From Candidatus Binatia bacterium (lineage in GTDB: Bacteria; Desulfobacterota; Binatia; HRBIN30), in NCBI GenBank assembly GCA_937925685.1, contig CALAMI010000005.1, positions 62,001-126,000 of the forward strand: a DNA stretch of 64,000 nt, read 5' to 3'. Position 1 is the stretch's first letter. Each line of letters begins with the position of its first letter. Positions 15,620 through 26,100 of this stretch are shown one piece after another. Made by a program: the position numbers and the translations under genes. The notes below the pieces were generated by a model. The model was given only the letters and a program-made list of their open reading frames with translations, was not told where the DNA came from and did not search any database.

Positions 15620-17254
15620 ATGCTCGCCCTGAAAGAGAAAGCGCGCGGAGCTGAGTTGAGCCCGGTCGAGATCGAGGTCTTCCGCCACCGGTTGGCTGCG
15701 GTTGCAGAAGAAATGGGTGTCGTGCTGCGCCGCAGCGGGTTTTCCGCCAACGTGAAGGAACGCCGCGACTACTCCTGTGCCTTGTTCGACCCGAACGGTC
15801 AATTGGTCGCACAAGCGGCTCACATTCCCGTGCACCTGGGATCGATGCAGCTTGCCGTGGATGCAGCTCTGTCGCAGCATGAACTTGCTCCGGGTGACGT
15901 CGTCGCCCTCAATGATCCGTTCGCTGGCGGTACGCACTTGCCCGACCTCACCCTGGTTGCACCCGTTTATCGTGCCCGTGCTCGACAACCGGTGGCCTTC
16001 GTTGCCGCGCGGGCGCATCATGCAGACGTGGGCGGGAGCTTCCCTGGCTCCATGGGACTGGCTGAGGAAATCTACCAAGAAGGCCTTCGCCTTCCTCCGG
16101 TGCGTCTCGTTCGCGCTGGCCGGCTATGTGAGGACGTCTGGAGGTTGTTCGAAGCGAACACGCGGGTCGCGCACGAGCGCAGAGGCGATTTATTTGCGCA
16201 GCTCGCTGCCCTGCGTATCGGTGCGACCAGGTTGCGAGCGCTAGCCGCGAGGGTCGGAACGCCGCAACTACACGCAGCGATGGCCAGTTTGCAAGATTAC
16301 TCAGAGCGGCGTCTACGTGCCGTGATCCGTCACCTGCCGGACGGCGTGTTCCGCGCTTGCGATTACCTGGACGACGATGGCATGGGCAACGTTGATCTGC
16401 CCATTGCCGTGGCCGTGATCGTCAGCGGAGACGAGATTACGTTTGACTTTTCCCATTCAGCGCCGCAGACGCGCGGCGGCGTCAATGCCAACTTGGCTGT
16501 TACATGGGCCGCGGTGTTATACTGCCTCCAGTTGCTGGGACAGGGGGAAATTCCGCCCAATGCGGGGCTCATGCGCCCGGTTCAGCTTATCGCCCCAGAG
16601 GGAACCATAGTTCATGCTCGCTTTCCTGCAGCGGTCGCGGCCGGAAACGTGGAGACCTCGCAGCGGATCGTGGACGTCATCTTACGCGCCCTCGCTCAAG
16701 CCGCCCCTGGTATTGTGCCCGCGGCCAGCTGTGGGTCGATGAACAATGTCACCGTTGGCGGCGTCGTGCCCGGAACGGCAGTTCAGTTTGCCTACTACGA
16801 AACGATTGGCGGAGGTGCGGGTGGAGGGCCGCGGCGAGCAGGGGCTTCTGGTCTCCACACGCATATGACCAACACCATGAACACGCCCGTAGAAGCTTTG
16901 GAGGCACACTTCCCTTTGCGTGTCACCCGGTATGCCATGCGGCACGGCTCTGGTGGATCGGGATACCATCCAGGGGGAGACGGCATCGTACGGGAGATCG
17001 AGGCGCTGGTGCCGGTTACTGCAACGCTTCTCTCCGAAAGACGTCGGCACCGGCCTTGGGGTCTCTGGGGCGGCAGGGGAGGTCAACCGGGGCGGAACTG
17101 GTTGCGCCGCTACAAGGCGCGGGGCAAAGCTCAAGAACTACCGCTCCCGTCGAAGGTAACGGTGAACTTGATGCCGGGCGATCGCTTACGCGTGGAAACG
17201 CCCGGAGGCGGGGGTTGGGGGAAACCTCGAGGGAAGGGAGCACGAGGGAGGTAG
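15620..17254 (+). CDS. Hydantoinase B / oxoprolinase family protein (HyuB-like)
   Basis: A 544-residue protein of usual HyuB length. It begins with the family's SPVEIEVFRHRLAAVAEEMG, then RRSGFSANVKERRDYSCALFD, GDVVALNDPFAGGTHLPDLT, ARAHHADVGGSFPGSM and, at the C-terminus, HMTNTMNTPVEALE, GSGGSGYHPGGDGIVREIE and VETPGGGGWGKP. HyuB works with HyuA in ATP-dependent opening of hydantoins, 5-oxoproline or related rings. No HyuA gene is present next to it, which is unusual. ATG 15620 is chosen to match the family start; ATG 15584 is an alternative. It is divergent from the phosphorylase gene with about 100 bases between starts. Confidence 0.85.
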   Translation: MLALKEKARGAELSPVEIEVFRHRLAAVAEEMGVVLRRSGFSANVKERRDYSCALFDPNGQLVAQAAHIPVHLGSMQLAVDAALSQHELAPGDVVALNDPFAGGTHLPDLTLVAPVYRARARQPVAFVAARAHHADVGGSFPGSMGLAEEIYQEGLRLPPVRLVRAGRLCEDVWRLFEANTRVAHERRGDLFAQLAALRIGATRLRALAARVGTPQLHAAMASLQDYSERRLRAVIRHLPDGVFRACDYLDDDGMGNVDLPIAVAVIVSGDEITFDFSHSAPQTRGGVNANLAVTWAAVLYCLQLLGQGEIPPNAGLMRPVQLIAPEGTIVHARFPAAVAAGNVETSQRIVDVILRALAQAAPGIVPAASCGSMNNVTVGGVVPGTAVQFAYYETIGGGAGGGPRRAGASGLHTHMTNTMNTPVEALEAHFPLRVTRYAMRHGSGGSGYHPGGDGIVREIEALVPVTATLLSERRRHRPWGLWGGRGGQPGRNWLRRYKARGKAQELPLPSKVTVNLMPGDRLRVETPGGGGWGKPRGKGARGR

Positions 17255-17256
17255 CC

Positions 17257-17285
17257 CGAGGGGTCGTGCGGAGCCACCCCCCTCG
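17257..17285. terminator. Possible hairpin between convergent genes
   Basis: A 7-base stem (CGAGGGG 17257-17263 with CCCCTCG 17279-17285) with a 15-base loop sits between the stops of hydantoinase B and the convergent phasin-like gene. The stem is weak and no T-run follows. Confidence 0.25.
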
Positions 17286-17322
17286 TGCGGGGTCGGGAGG
17301 GAAGGGAGGGGTCAGGAAACTT

Positions 17323-17829
17323 TTACGCGGGCGGTGGAACGCTAGTGGGCGCCGGACGCGTCTCTTTTTCTTTTCTCTGCTTCACGATTCGTTGGAGCTG
17401 CTTTTCCAGCGCTGCCACCCGAAGCCGCAACTGCTCCACCTCTTTGCGTGGCGCAACCTCAAACTGGCGAACCAACACCCGATGTGCTTCGCGGCGAGCA
17501 GATTTTCCGAGCTGTTCGCTGCGCTTACGCAAGGCTCCCGCTACCTCTTGCGCGTTTTTCTCCAGCGGCCGGATCCACGGCTGCGCTTGGCTTCGCACTT
17601 GTTGAACTCGCCAGCGAAGCTGCTTTTGTACGTCACGAGAGAACGCCTTACTCTGCCGCCGAAGTCCACTAGCCAGCCGCTGCCACCGTTCGCGCAAGGT
17701 CTTCCAGATGCGAGATGCCTCTTTGTTCAAGTCTGCCGGAAACTGCACGCGCTCCAGAATCGCACCGGCCTCAGAGACCCACCCATGCCCATTGTGCGAT
17801 GCCCGCTTGACTGCCGGTTTGTTTGCCAT
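17323..17829 (-). CDS. Phasin-like coiled-coil protein
   Basis: A 168-residue, very basic and helical protein. The middle (residues 35-115) is amphipathic helix rich in Arg, Lys and Gln. Residues 122-148 (FEVAPRKEVEQLRLRVAALE and following) form a leucine-zipper coiled coil behind a VAPRKEV turn, the arrangement seen at the end of poly(hydroxyalkanoate) granule-associated proteins of the PhaF/PhaI type. The tail is Pro-rich. Such proteins coat storage granules, but no PHA synthase is in the window, so the role is inferred from general shape. A simple coiled-coil protein of other function is possible. Confidence 0.55.
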   Translation of the reverse strand: MANKPAVKRASHNGHGWVSEAGAILERVQFPADLNKEASRIWKTLRERWQRLASGLRRQSKAFSRDVQKQLRWRVQQVRSQAQPWIRPLEKNAQEVAGALRKRSEQLGKSARREAHRVLVRQFEVAPRKEVEQLRLRVAALEKQLQRIVKQRKEKETRPAPTSVPPPA

Positions 17830-18163
17830 GAGCTGTCCTCCTGCGGCACCTTTTAACGCTATGCGTCATCATTGTCAATGCGGTGCGTCACACCGGGCCG
17901 GGGAGCAGCCGGGGACGTCAAACGGATACGGGGGTTCGAACGGGGTCGTACGGTGGCAAGCCCCGACGGAGCACGCAACCCAACGGGGAGAACATCGACG
18001 GGGGCGCGCCTCGCTCGGGTCCAAGCGCGCAATCGACATACGGGCCGCCGGTTCGTTCACGAGGGTCTACAGGCTGACCGCGTGTGCGCCGGGCTTGCGG
18101 CCGAAGCCCGTGCCGTGTAAGCAGCAAGCTGAGGTGCGAGGGAAATTTCGTCCCTCGAAGGCG
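17830..18163. other. No gene seen (17830-18163)
   Basis: Short frames occur on both strands but none has a plausible start, family motif or Shine-Dalgarno sequence. The stretch leads into a broken methyltransferase gene and may hold remains of its 5' region. Confidence 0.5.
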
Positions 18164-18931
18164 ATGCGTGCCCTGGGTTACGCCAGGTTCGTGGCCAACT
18201 GGCGTGACGTGTGTCGTGCGTATTTGCGCGACGCCGATGTGCAACATCTGGTGTTGCGCAACGGTGTGGAATTCCGCGCACGGTAATGTGCCTTTGATGG
18301 GCCTGTACAACGAGGTTTGGCGCCACGACTGCTATCGCCTTTGCCAACCGCCGCTGCGGCCCGGTGGCACCATCGTCGATATCGGAGCGAAGGTGGGAAT
18401 GTTTGCCCCATACGTCGCGAGAGAGTTCTCGCCGCAACGAGTGTATTGCTCCGAGCCCAGTCCGATGGCGGTGGCGGATCTGCAGCAGAATGTCTATGCA
18501 AATGGGTTCGGTGACACTATCCGGATCTTCCAGTCGCTGTGGCGGAGAGCGACGGGGAGAAACAGCTGCTGGTCGCCTCGACGCCAACGTTGAAACACTC
18601 GCTCGTCGGTACCGGCGACGAAGTGGGGAACGCGATTCGAGTGGGGTGCACGACCCTCGGCCAGATCTTGGTGCAAAACAGCATCGAGTCTTGCGACTTC
18701 CTGAAGATCGATTGCGAGGACGCCGAGTACGAAATGATCCTGACGACGCCCGATGTATTCTTGCGACGCGTAAGCCGGATGGCCATCGAGTGGCATGCGG
18801 TGCCGGGGCACACCGTGAATGAGCTCGTGAAAAGGCTTCGCAGTGCCGGCTACCGAGTGCAGAGGAGCGGTGAGCAGGACTCGACGGTAGGTTATGTTTA
18901 CGCGAGCTTGGCCGACGGCAGCCCATCCTAA
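18164..18931 (+). pseudogene. FkbM-family SAM-dependent methyltransferase, broken by two frameshifts
   Basis: Parts of one FkbM methyltransferase follow one another in different frames. From ATG 18164 comes ALGYARFVANWRDV to LVLRNGVEFRAR, ending at a stop at 18284. The frame then moves near 18270-18290 and continues MGLYNEVWRHDCYRL, TIVDIGAKVGMFAPYVAREF (SAM-binding) and EPSPMAVADLQQNVYANGF. Near 18535 it moves again and gives VAESDGEKQLLV, the FkbM signature DFLKIDCEDAEYEMI and a normal C-terminus ending at 18931. The family methylates sugar or antibiotic hydroxyls. The motifs are well kept, so the break is recent or is an assembly error. Confidence 0.75.
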
Positions 18932-19970
18932 ATAATGCTGGGAATGCTCGCGGGGACGAGCAGTCTTCGGGACGATGCCGCCCAGGGTTTTGCTACTGGT
19001 GAGGCAAGGACAGCGGCTGATATCTGCGGGCGCCCTTCGTCGCGCGGAACTGTGCCGCTCGGCGCTTCGAAAAACACCCTGCCTCGCGAGTCTTGATTGC
19101 ACCACGGCATCAGAAACCGGCGAGGGAGCGCCCGAGGAGATGCAATTGACCAAACTTCAGTGGTGTCGAACTCTCGCCACGTGCTGCTGAAGCGCGCTGC
19201 CTTGCCCAGGGATGGTAAGCTTGTTCGGCGAACGCCCTTTGTGCGCCTTTGGCCCGTTCACGGAAAATCCCGCTTGCACCGCTTCCATCGCGGTGTTGAC
19301 TCCGAGGAGCCGCCTTGACCGTCGGTGCGACTACGGTTCGCCGCTCTCGGGCTTGGGGTTTCCCCGCGAGCAATTGTTGGGTCTCGTCTAGGGCTGCATT
19401 TTGAGCCGCTGGATGAACAGAATGGCTGACTGTGGGGTCTCGACAATCACACTGGCAGGAAGCGGGCAAGTCGACCGCAATCGTCACCACTGGCTCCCTC
19501 ACCGAGCTTGGGCGTTAGCCCGCTCCCAGCCCGCCGTGAGAACGCAGGTCGGGAAACTCTTTGCATGCTGGCGAGCTGGGTGTTGGTGAAAGCGGAGCGT
19601 TGCGCGTGGCAGTGGCGCGGACGCAAAACTCGGAGCGTGCGCTCAGAGATCTGTGGTTTCGAAGCAAGTACCTTCGTTGGCAAATTGGGCGACATCGTTG
19701 CGGGGGGCACGCGTAGGGAGGGTGTCCGGATCTCGGTGAGTTTGCAAAAGGGTAGGGACGTTGGCGCGGGGTGCGGGCGGCTGACATAACTGACCACTTC
19801 CCTCGACGGCCGGGGATCGGGGTGAGAGCGGGAATCTCCCCTGCGGCACCGGGCCACGAAGGCGGGAATGCACAGCAATACAAAGCTCGCAATCGTAAGA
19901 TCGGGGTTCCGAACTGCCATCGTTCACGTTGTGCTGGCCGAGGAGCTTCGGTGGCAGCAGGATGCCGTGG
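18932..19970. other. No credible gene in about 1 kb
   Basis: Frames of up to about 150 codons on both strands give low-complexity, Arg/Pro/Ser-rich translations with no recognisable motif and no ribosome-binding site. I could not find a tRNA, riboswitch or repeat. Together with the broken gene before it, this looks like a decaying stretch. Confidence 0.5.
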
Positions 19971-20597
19971 TTAGTTGCCGCTTCGCCTGACAAGGCTACT
20001 CTGCCAGATGTAGAACCCGAAAAAAAACACGTGGGCAAGGTTCACCGAAGCTGGTCCGATGATCTGCCTGAGATGTGTTGGTAGCAACTCTGCAAAGAGA
20101 ACGATCATGAGCGTGAGCGCTAGTGGATTCGCGGCCCGCTCTCGCCAGCTCCGGCACAGCCGCCACTCGGCGAAGGTCGCTACCAAAAAAACGAGCGACG
20201 CGGTGGCCCAAAGGCTTAAAAGTACTGGCCCGGATTGCAAAATGCCCTGATAGGGATCGACCCCTCGCCCCCGAGTCGGATCGAGCGACAGAAACAGGCC
20301 CGTTGCTGCGTGCACCGCGCAACCGAGAGCGGCAAAGAAGCTCCCCCCGTGGGAAACCACGACTCGCCATCTGCTGTCGTTGCCCGCTGTAAGCGCTACC
20401 CTCGCACGATAACCGTGAGCGTACAACGGGATCCCCACGACACCGAGAAGCGTGCCAGCAAGGAGGATGTTTCGAAGCAGTGTTTCGCTGCCGTGAAGAC
20501 TCTCAGTAGCGATGACTAGCTGCAGCACGTCACCAATGGTTGCCGCAATCCCACCGATAAGCGCCACCCGTAGCGCTGCCGGAACGTTCGACTCCAT
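19971..20597 (-). CDS. Hypothetical multi-pass membrane protein
   Basis: A 208-residue protein with about six hydrophobic segments (near residues 9-29, 38-58, 84-105, 122-146, 158-172 and 182-202), each of membrane-spanning length. The first contains a Gly-rich VALIGGIAATIGDVLQLVIA stretch. A conserved-looking HGGSFFAALGCAVHAATGLF lies in the third segment. I do not recognise the family. It stands alone between two non-coding stretches. The regular helix pattern on this strand only supports a real gene. Confidence 0.6.
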   Translation of the reverse strand: MESNVPAALRVALIGGIAATIGDVLQLVIATESLHGSETLLRNILLAGTLLGVVGIPLYAHGYRARVALTAGNDSRWRVVVSHGGSFFAALGCAVHAATGLFLSLDPTRGRGVDPYQGILQSGPVLLSLWATASLVFLVATFAEWRLCRSWRERAANPLALTLMIVLFAELLPTHLRQIIGPASVNLAHVFFFGFYIWQSSLVRRSGN

Positions 20598-21671
20598 CTA
20601 ACACCCTCTATCGTGCCCGATCGCATGAGCTCAAGGCGATAGAGGTTCGGGAAATCGTCGGCAGAGAACAGCAATGGCTGGGTCCCTGTCAGGTGGATCG
20701 TTTTGCGGTGGTAGTTCGAGAGCTCTGGTGAGCTTCCTTAAGTTGCCGATCGCGTGATGTTCCGATTGCGGGTACGTTCAACCAGTGGCCTGTGTAAAGC
20801 GTGGAGGTGGAGTTGTGGTCCGGAGCGCGTGCACAGAGGAGAGCTAGCAAGGAGCTGTCGGTTGTGCCGAATTTGCTTGCTGTTCGGTGGAGTTTGGGGG
20901 TGGTCTGCAGATGGGTGCAGGTCCGCTGGCTCATCGCTGAGCCAATGGGGCTTGAAGGCGACCGTGGCAGGAGTCCATTGTCCGTGTGACTTTGGATGAG
21001 GATGCTAGCGAACGTCTTAATCGCAGCAGGAAATTTGCTGGAATCTATTTGTATCGATCTCTTATTCCCCGCGACGGAAGCTTGTACGATCCTTAGGACG
21101 ACGTGGTCCTCTCCCGTAGAGAAGCCCGGGGGCACCTGATGGGGCCGTGTCGACTCCTGCTTCGTGTGCGCTGGGGCACTGCGCCAACGCACCGGGGCAG
21201 CTTCGTCAGGCAGTAGCTTCGACATTAACGTGAGTTCCGCTTGGTTCGCGGTAATTCTGGATTGGCACTCTCGTGCTCTGTGTCGTGTCCAAGCGTACGA
21301 GGGTGTCTCCTATGTCCAAGAGCCGGGATACTGAGCGTCGGTGTGCGAAGAACGAGTGGCGCGTGATGCCTTTCTGTCAGCCCGCCCTCTCCCGGCAAAG
21401 GGGTCCGCAGACCGGTGTTGAGTTGATGATGGATTGGCCATGGCGCCAGAGAACACTTGCTGCTCGCGGCTGAGGCTCGGACCTCACAGTCATAAAGCCT
21501 GTGTGCAGCATTCCGAGTTTGGTATGTGTGGGCTTAGGCGTCGCCCCGCACCGGCCGAGCTGAGCGATTTGCGCCGAGCTGTGCTATTCGATCCCCAAAG
21601 CGACCAGAGAACGCCTCTTCCGTGGTTGCGGCCTACTGTTGATTGTGCCTAGATAGCGACGGGCTTGTCTG
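20598..21671. other. No credible gene in about 1.07 kb
   Basis: The longest frame (178 codons, minus strand, 20689-21225) is Ser/Thr/Pro-rich with no family motif, hydrophobic segment or Shine-Dalgarno sequence, so I do not call it. No RNA gene or repeat was recognised. Confidence 0.5.
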
Positions 21672-22907
21672 ATGCGGAAACTTTTCATCCTCGCCACGGC
21701 TTCCATAGGGTTCGTTTTGGTCGCGTTCTTCTGGTTACGTCAGCCAGATTCGCGGGGGAGGCCAAAACTGATTGTTTTTGCCATCGATGCGCTGGACAGT
21801 CGCATTGTGGCTCGACTCATTGCCGAGGGAGAGACGCCAACGCTGCGCGCCTTGTACGAAAAGGGGGCAGTGGGAACTATCAGAACGTCGGAGCTCGGCC
21901 TGCCCCCGGTGTCGCCCGCCATCTGGACAACGTTCGCGACAGGTGTGTTGCCCGACGTGCATCGGATTCGCGGTTTCGTGTTCAAAGCAGACCAAGGCTG
22001 GGAACTATTTCGATCGATCGACCGGACGGTTCCCGCATTTTGGGAAATCGTGTCCCAAGCGGGCAACTCCGTGGGTGTCGTGAACTGGTGGTTCTCGTAC
22101 CCGCCTGAACAGATCCGCGGCTTTCTCGTGACGGATCGTTACTTCGAGGCCGAGTTGGCGGGTTTGTCGAAAGTTACTCTTGGTCAAGCAACAGGTAACG
22201 ATGCTCCAGTAACGTACCCTCCTGAGCTAGTAAGGCAGCTGAGGATCCCCCGCCAGCTTGTGTTACCAAAGGTCATTTCTGCAAAGGAAGCTGATCAACT
22301 TGATGGGACCATGTTGGAACTCGCGTTCCAGGCTGCGGGCCACATACCGGTCGAAATATTAGTGATTTACCTCAATGGCCTGGACCGGGTTTCCCACGTG
22401 TCTTGGGATGCTCGAGACCCCGATGGGATGGGCGGTGTCGAGGTTCGCAAGCATATGCACAACCTCGACCGCTTGCTGGCGAAAGTTTTGCGCTGGGCTG
22501 GTACCGATAAGCAGGTGGTCATCTTGTCCGACCACGGGTTCGAGGCGGCTCCACCAGGACAGAAGTTTCGCGGAATCCACGAAAGCAAGGAGGCAGCAGA
22601 CGCCGCCTTCATCCTGCTCGCCGGTCCTGGCATCAAAGGCGGCACGGATCTCGGTGTGGTCAGCCCTCTGGATATATTGCCTACGCTCTTGGCTCTCGCG
22701 GGGGTGCCATTACCAGAGGAGATTCCCGGATCCATCTTGCGTCAGGCTTTTCAGCCCGGAGCGTGCGACTTCGCTGCTTTAGAGAAGCGGCAGAGATACG
22801 CGCGGCTACCTGCAGTTGAGGGTCAATCGCGCCCTAGGGGAGTGGCGGACGATGCGGTGGATCAAGCGACGAAGGAACGACTGCGCGCCCTAGGCTACAT
22901 TGACTGA
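21672..22907 (+). CDS. Alkaline-phosphatase-superfamily phosphodiesterase/nucleotide pyrophosphatase, membrane-anchored
   Basis: A 411-residue protein. Residues 4-22 are a hydrophobic signal or anchor, so the enzyme faces the periplasm. The metal and nucleophile set of the type I phosphodiesterase/PglZ-like family is present: VFAIDALD near residue 36, the Thr nucleophile in PPVSPAIWTTFATG, then GLDRVSHVSWD, ILSDHGF and GIHES. It ends with SPLDILPTLLALAGVPLPEE, typical of these phosphomutase-fold hydrolases. They cleave phosphodiester or pyrophosphate bonds; the substrate is unknown. It stands alone after a long non-coding stretch and is convergent with the giant repeat-protein gene. Confidence 0.82.
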   Translation: MRKLFILATASIGFVLVAFFWLRQPDSRGRPKLIVFAIDALDSRIVARLIAEGETPTLRALYEKGAVGTIRTSELGLPPVSPAIWTTFATGVLPDVHRIRGFVFKADQGWELFRSIDRTVPAFWEIVSQAGNSVGVVNWWFSYPPEQIRGFLVTDRYFEAELAGLSKVTLGQATGNDAPVTYPPELVRQLRIPRQLVLPKVISAKEADQLDGTMLELAFQAAGHIPVEILVIYLNGLDRVSHVSWDARDPDGMGGVEVRKHMHNLDRLLAKVLRWAGTDKQVVILSDHGFEAAPPGQKFRGIHESKEAADAAFILLAGPGIKGGTDLGVVSPLDILPTLLALAGVPLPEEIPGSILRQAFQPGACDFAALEKRQRYARLPAVEGQSRPRGVADDAVDQATKERLRALGYID

Positions 22908-23079
22908 ACTTTAACCTCGAAAATCAGCGCTTGGGCCCGCCGCGTCACCGAAATTTGGCGGCGATCTTCCCCGTCTCTCTCGGGGGAGAGGGCGAGCAGC
23001 GTTTGGCTGTGCGCCTGTGAGAACACCGATCTCTGCGGGATCCCGAGGACAACGGGCCCCGTGCGCAGCGTTTCGCCAG

Positions 23080-23123
23080 GAGCGTGAAAGCAGCAGGCGA
23101 GTGGTTCTGCTGCCTTCACGCTC
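23080..23123 (-). terminator. Long stem-loop after the giant repeat-protein gene
   Basis: A 17-base arm (23080-23096) pairs with 23107-23123 with a single A-C mismatch and a 10-base loop, starting 27 bases after the stop of the giant gene. It is very stable and well placed to terminate the minus-strand transcript or protect its 3' end. No T-run follows. Confidence 0.6.
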
Positions 23124-23150
23124 GGGAGCAATGTGCGACGGATCACCGTT

Positions 23151-26100
23151 TTACTGGTTGGGCGTGCGAACCTCGGTCACCTGCTGCGAGTTGACGACAG
23201 TGCCCGTGGCATCCGTTAACGTCATGCCCGCTGTTATCAACGTTCCGGGCGCCAAAGCGCCGACCCGCACCTTGATTTTTACCTGGCCAGCCGGCGGGGG
23301 CAGGTTTTCGAACAACAAGTTATTGCCGTCGCGCTGTACGGGAGCGGGCTCTGTGCTCACCAACTCCACTTCCGGCGGGAGAACAACCGTCATGTGGATC
23401 GGTTCCACGGCGTTCCGGTAACGCGCGCCATAAACCATGGTTGCTTTGGGGAAGATCTTGGTATTCGCCTTGATTGCCCCGAACAGTCGTTGCGGACGTT
23501 TCACCACCGATTCGTGTGTGCAGCGGCCCACTTCGGCAGCGCCACCACTGTCCGTCACTTCGGCAATCGCGGGCAAGAGCAGCCCATCGGGTGCGTCAAG
23601 CGCCACCTTCGTCGTAATTCTCACTTTACCGGCAGTGGGTGGGAGTCCATCCCAGATATACAAGTTTCCGTCGACGTGTGTCGGGGCAGGATAAATCGAT
23701 TGCACTTCTAGCCAATTGGGAAGCTCCAAGGAAACGCGGCGCATACCCGGGTCGAAACTCCAGTAACGCGTCGTGTAGGTGATATAGCGCCCGGGCGCAC
23801 TGTACCGTTGAGCCCGCAGGAAGCACCGCTTGCGAGTGGTCAGTAATCCACGGACACGCGCCGCGTCGGTTACGGAATATCGGCGGCCATACACGTCTTC
23901 GATGAGGGCAGTGTTCTCCAACCTGGTGCCGCTGGCTGTCGTCGGTTTTACCCGCACCCGGATGGTTGCCATTTGTGCGGGACCGGGGGGTAAGCTGGGA
24001 ATGCGAATCGTGACCGTTTGCCCTGTCACCGTTATGGTTCCGTCGCTGGCTGTGGCACTGACGAATTCGACTTCAGGTGGAAGCGAGTCGGTGAGAATCA
24101 AGTCGACCAGCGGTTCTGGACAGTTCGTCGTCCAGGTCAGCGTGTACGTGAACTCGGCTCCCGGCTCGATTGTGCCAGTGTGGCTCTTGCGCAGATCCAC
24201 CCCACAGTCGGGCGGGGATCCCGATGCTGCGAGCCGGATCAAGGTTGCATCCGATGCTGTGTTGTTGGCGCTGTTCGCATCTCCTGCAGTTTGCACCTTG
24301 GCTACGTTGGTAACGGTGGGATAAGCCGCACTGCCCACTGCGACTTCGATGGCAATGGTACGGCTTTGCCCAGGAGGTAAACTCGCGCCGTGAGTACAAG
24401 TGACCATCTGGCCACTGACGCTGCACGACCAACCAGCACCGCTGGCGGAAACGTAGGTCAGCCCGTTTGGCAGATTGTCCGTTACCGTGATCGGGGCAGT
24501 TGTCGGCAGCATGCCTACATTGCGCACGACGATCGTGTAGGTGCCGTTTTCTCCTACTCGGAACACCGTCGAGTGCGATTTTTCGATTGCGACGTCAATG
24601 AAAGGTGTTTGCACCGTAAAACTTGCGGAGTCAGAAGCATTGTCGCCCTCGGCGTCTCTCGCTGTAGCCGTGTTCGTGACCACGGTTCCGGCAGCTACAG
24701 AACCGACCGTCATCAAATAACGGACGATGGCCACACCACCTGGATTGAGGGTACCGACGTTGACCAAAAGAGGATTCTCGCTGACCACCGCTCCCTGGCT
24801 GGTGGTGACACTACCAGGGACCAAAGTAATTGCGGTGGCAAACGTGTCGTCCACCCGCACGTCGGTTGCTGCATTGGATCCGCGGTTTACCACAGTTAAC
24901 GTGTACTCCAAAATCTCCCCGGGATTGATGCCTCCGCTGAGGTTGGTGTCGGAAACGAGCCGAAAGGACTTGTCCATGACCAACTCAGGTTCTCCGCTTT
25001 GCTCGGCTGGCACGGCATTGAGACAAGTAGGTTGGGCTCCATCGAGGGGGTTGCCGTTCTCATCCGTGGTGACCGAACTCGGCTGACGAGCCTGAACGAG
25101 TCCCTGATTGCAGATCAATCCGTCGCCGTTGACCGTGCCGGTAATCGTGATGGTTACGGATGCATTCGGGGGAATCGAACCGATGTCCGGGATCGCGATG
25201 TTGTTCGAGGGAGGAGGCGCCGTACCCTGGGTCGTACTGATACCCGTGACGAGGACTCCAGGAGGACCGAGCGGTACCACGTCGGTGAAACTCACCTGTT
25301 CCACGGTCACTGGCCCATCGTTGAATAAAGTGACCACGTAGCGAATCGTGTCTCCGGTATTGATAGTGCCAGAGGGCGGCACGGAATCAATCAGCAATCC
25401 CACGGTCTTGGTGGCACGCAGCCTCCCCCGGGCGCTGTTTTTGACAATGACCACGGTAGGCTGGTCGCCATTGGTGTCGTCGCCGTCCCAGTCGGTTGGT
25501 TCCGGGCTCGTTTGGTCCGAGTCGACGATGCCTTGATTGGCGATCACGGTTCCTTTGGGTGTTCCGGGATTGACAACCACGCGGAAGGTGATGGTCACGG
25601 TCTGCCCTGGCAATAGACTCGAAACCGTTACCGTAACGGTCCCGCCGCCGAACGAGGCCGTCCCGGTAGTGGTTGCGAGCGTGCCGGCGACATACGTGAC
25701 GTAGGCCGGCAGAACATCGGTGAATACGACATGGTCTACGGGTTCCGGCCCGTTGATCAGCTGCACGGTATACTCGAGCACGTCGTTCGGTAGGACTTCA
25801 CCGCCGTTCAGATCGGCAACGGTTTTCACCGCCTCGATGAAGGCCGTGCCCCCTACGGTCACAGGAGCGGAGTCGCTGGAGACGTAATCGTTCACACCGC
25901 CGCTGCCGTCACGCCCGCTGTCGGAGGCTCCGGTGGCGCCCGGTAAGCTCGTCCACGTCATGACCGCATTGTTGAAGAGTTGATCACCCACCACCGCATA
26001 GGGTTCCACTCGTGCTCGATACGTGAAGCTTGTCGAGCCAGCGATGACCGTGAGCGAGGAAATGCGGAACGTGAGAGTTTGTCCGGAAACCGTCACGTCC

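Noticed and set aside
15521-16078. N-terminal extension of the nucleoside phosphorylase frame (minus strand)
   Set aside because: It lies inside the divergent hydantoinase B gene, has no family similarity, and a strong Shine-Dalgarno sequence precedes ATG 15520.
20689-21225. 178-codon minus-strand frame in the gene-poor block
   Set aside because: Low-complexity Ser/Thr/Pro translation, no signal peptide, motif or ribosome-binding site.
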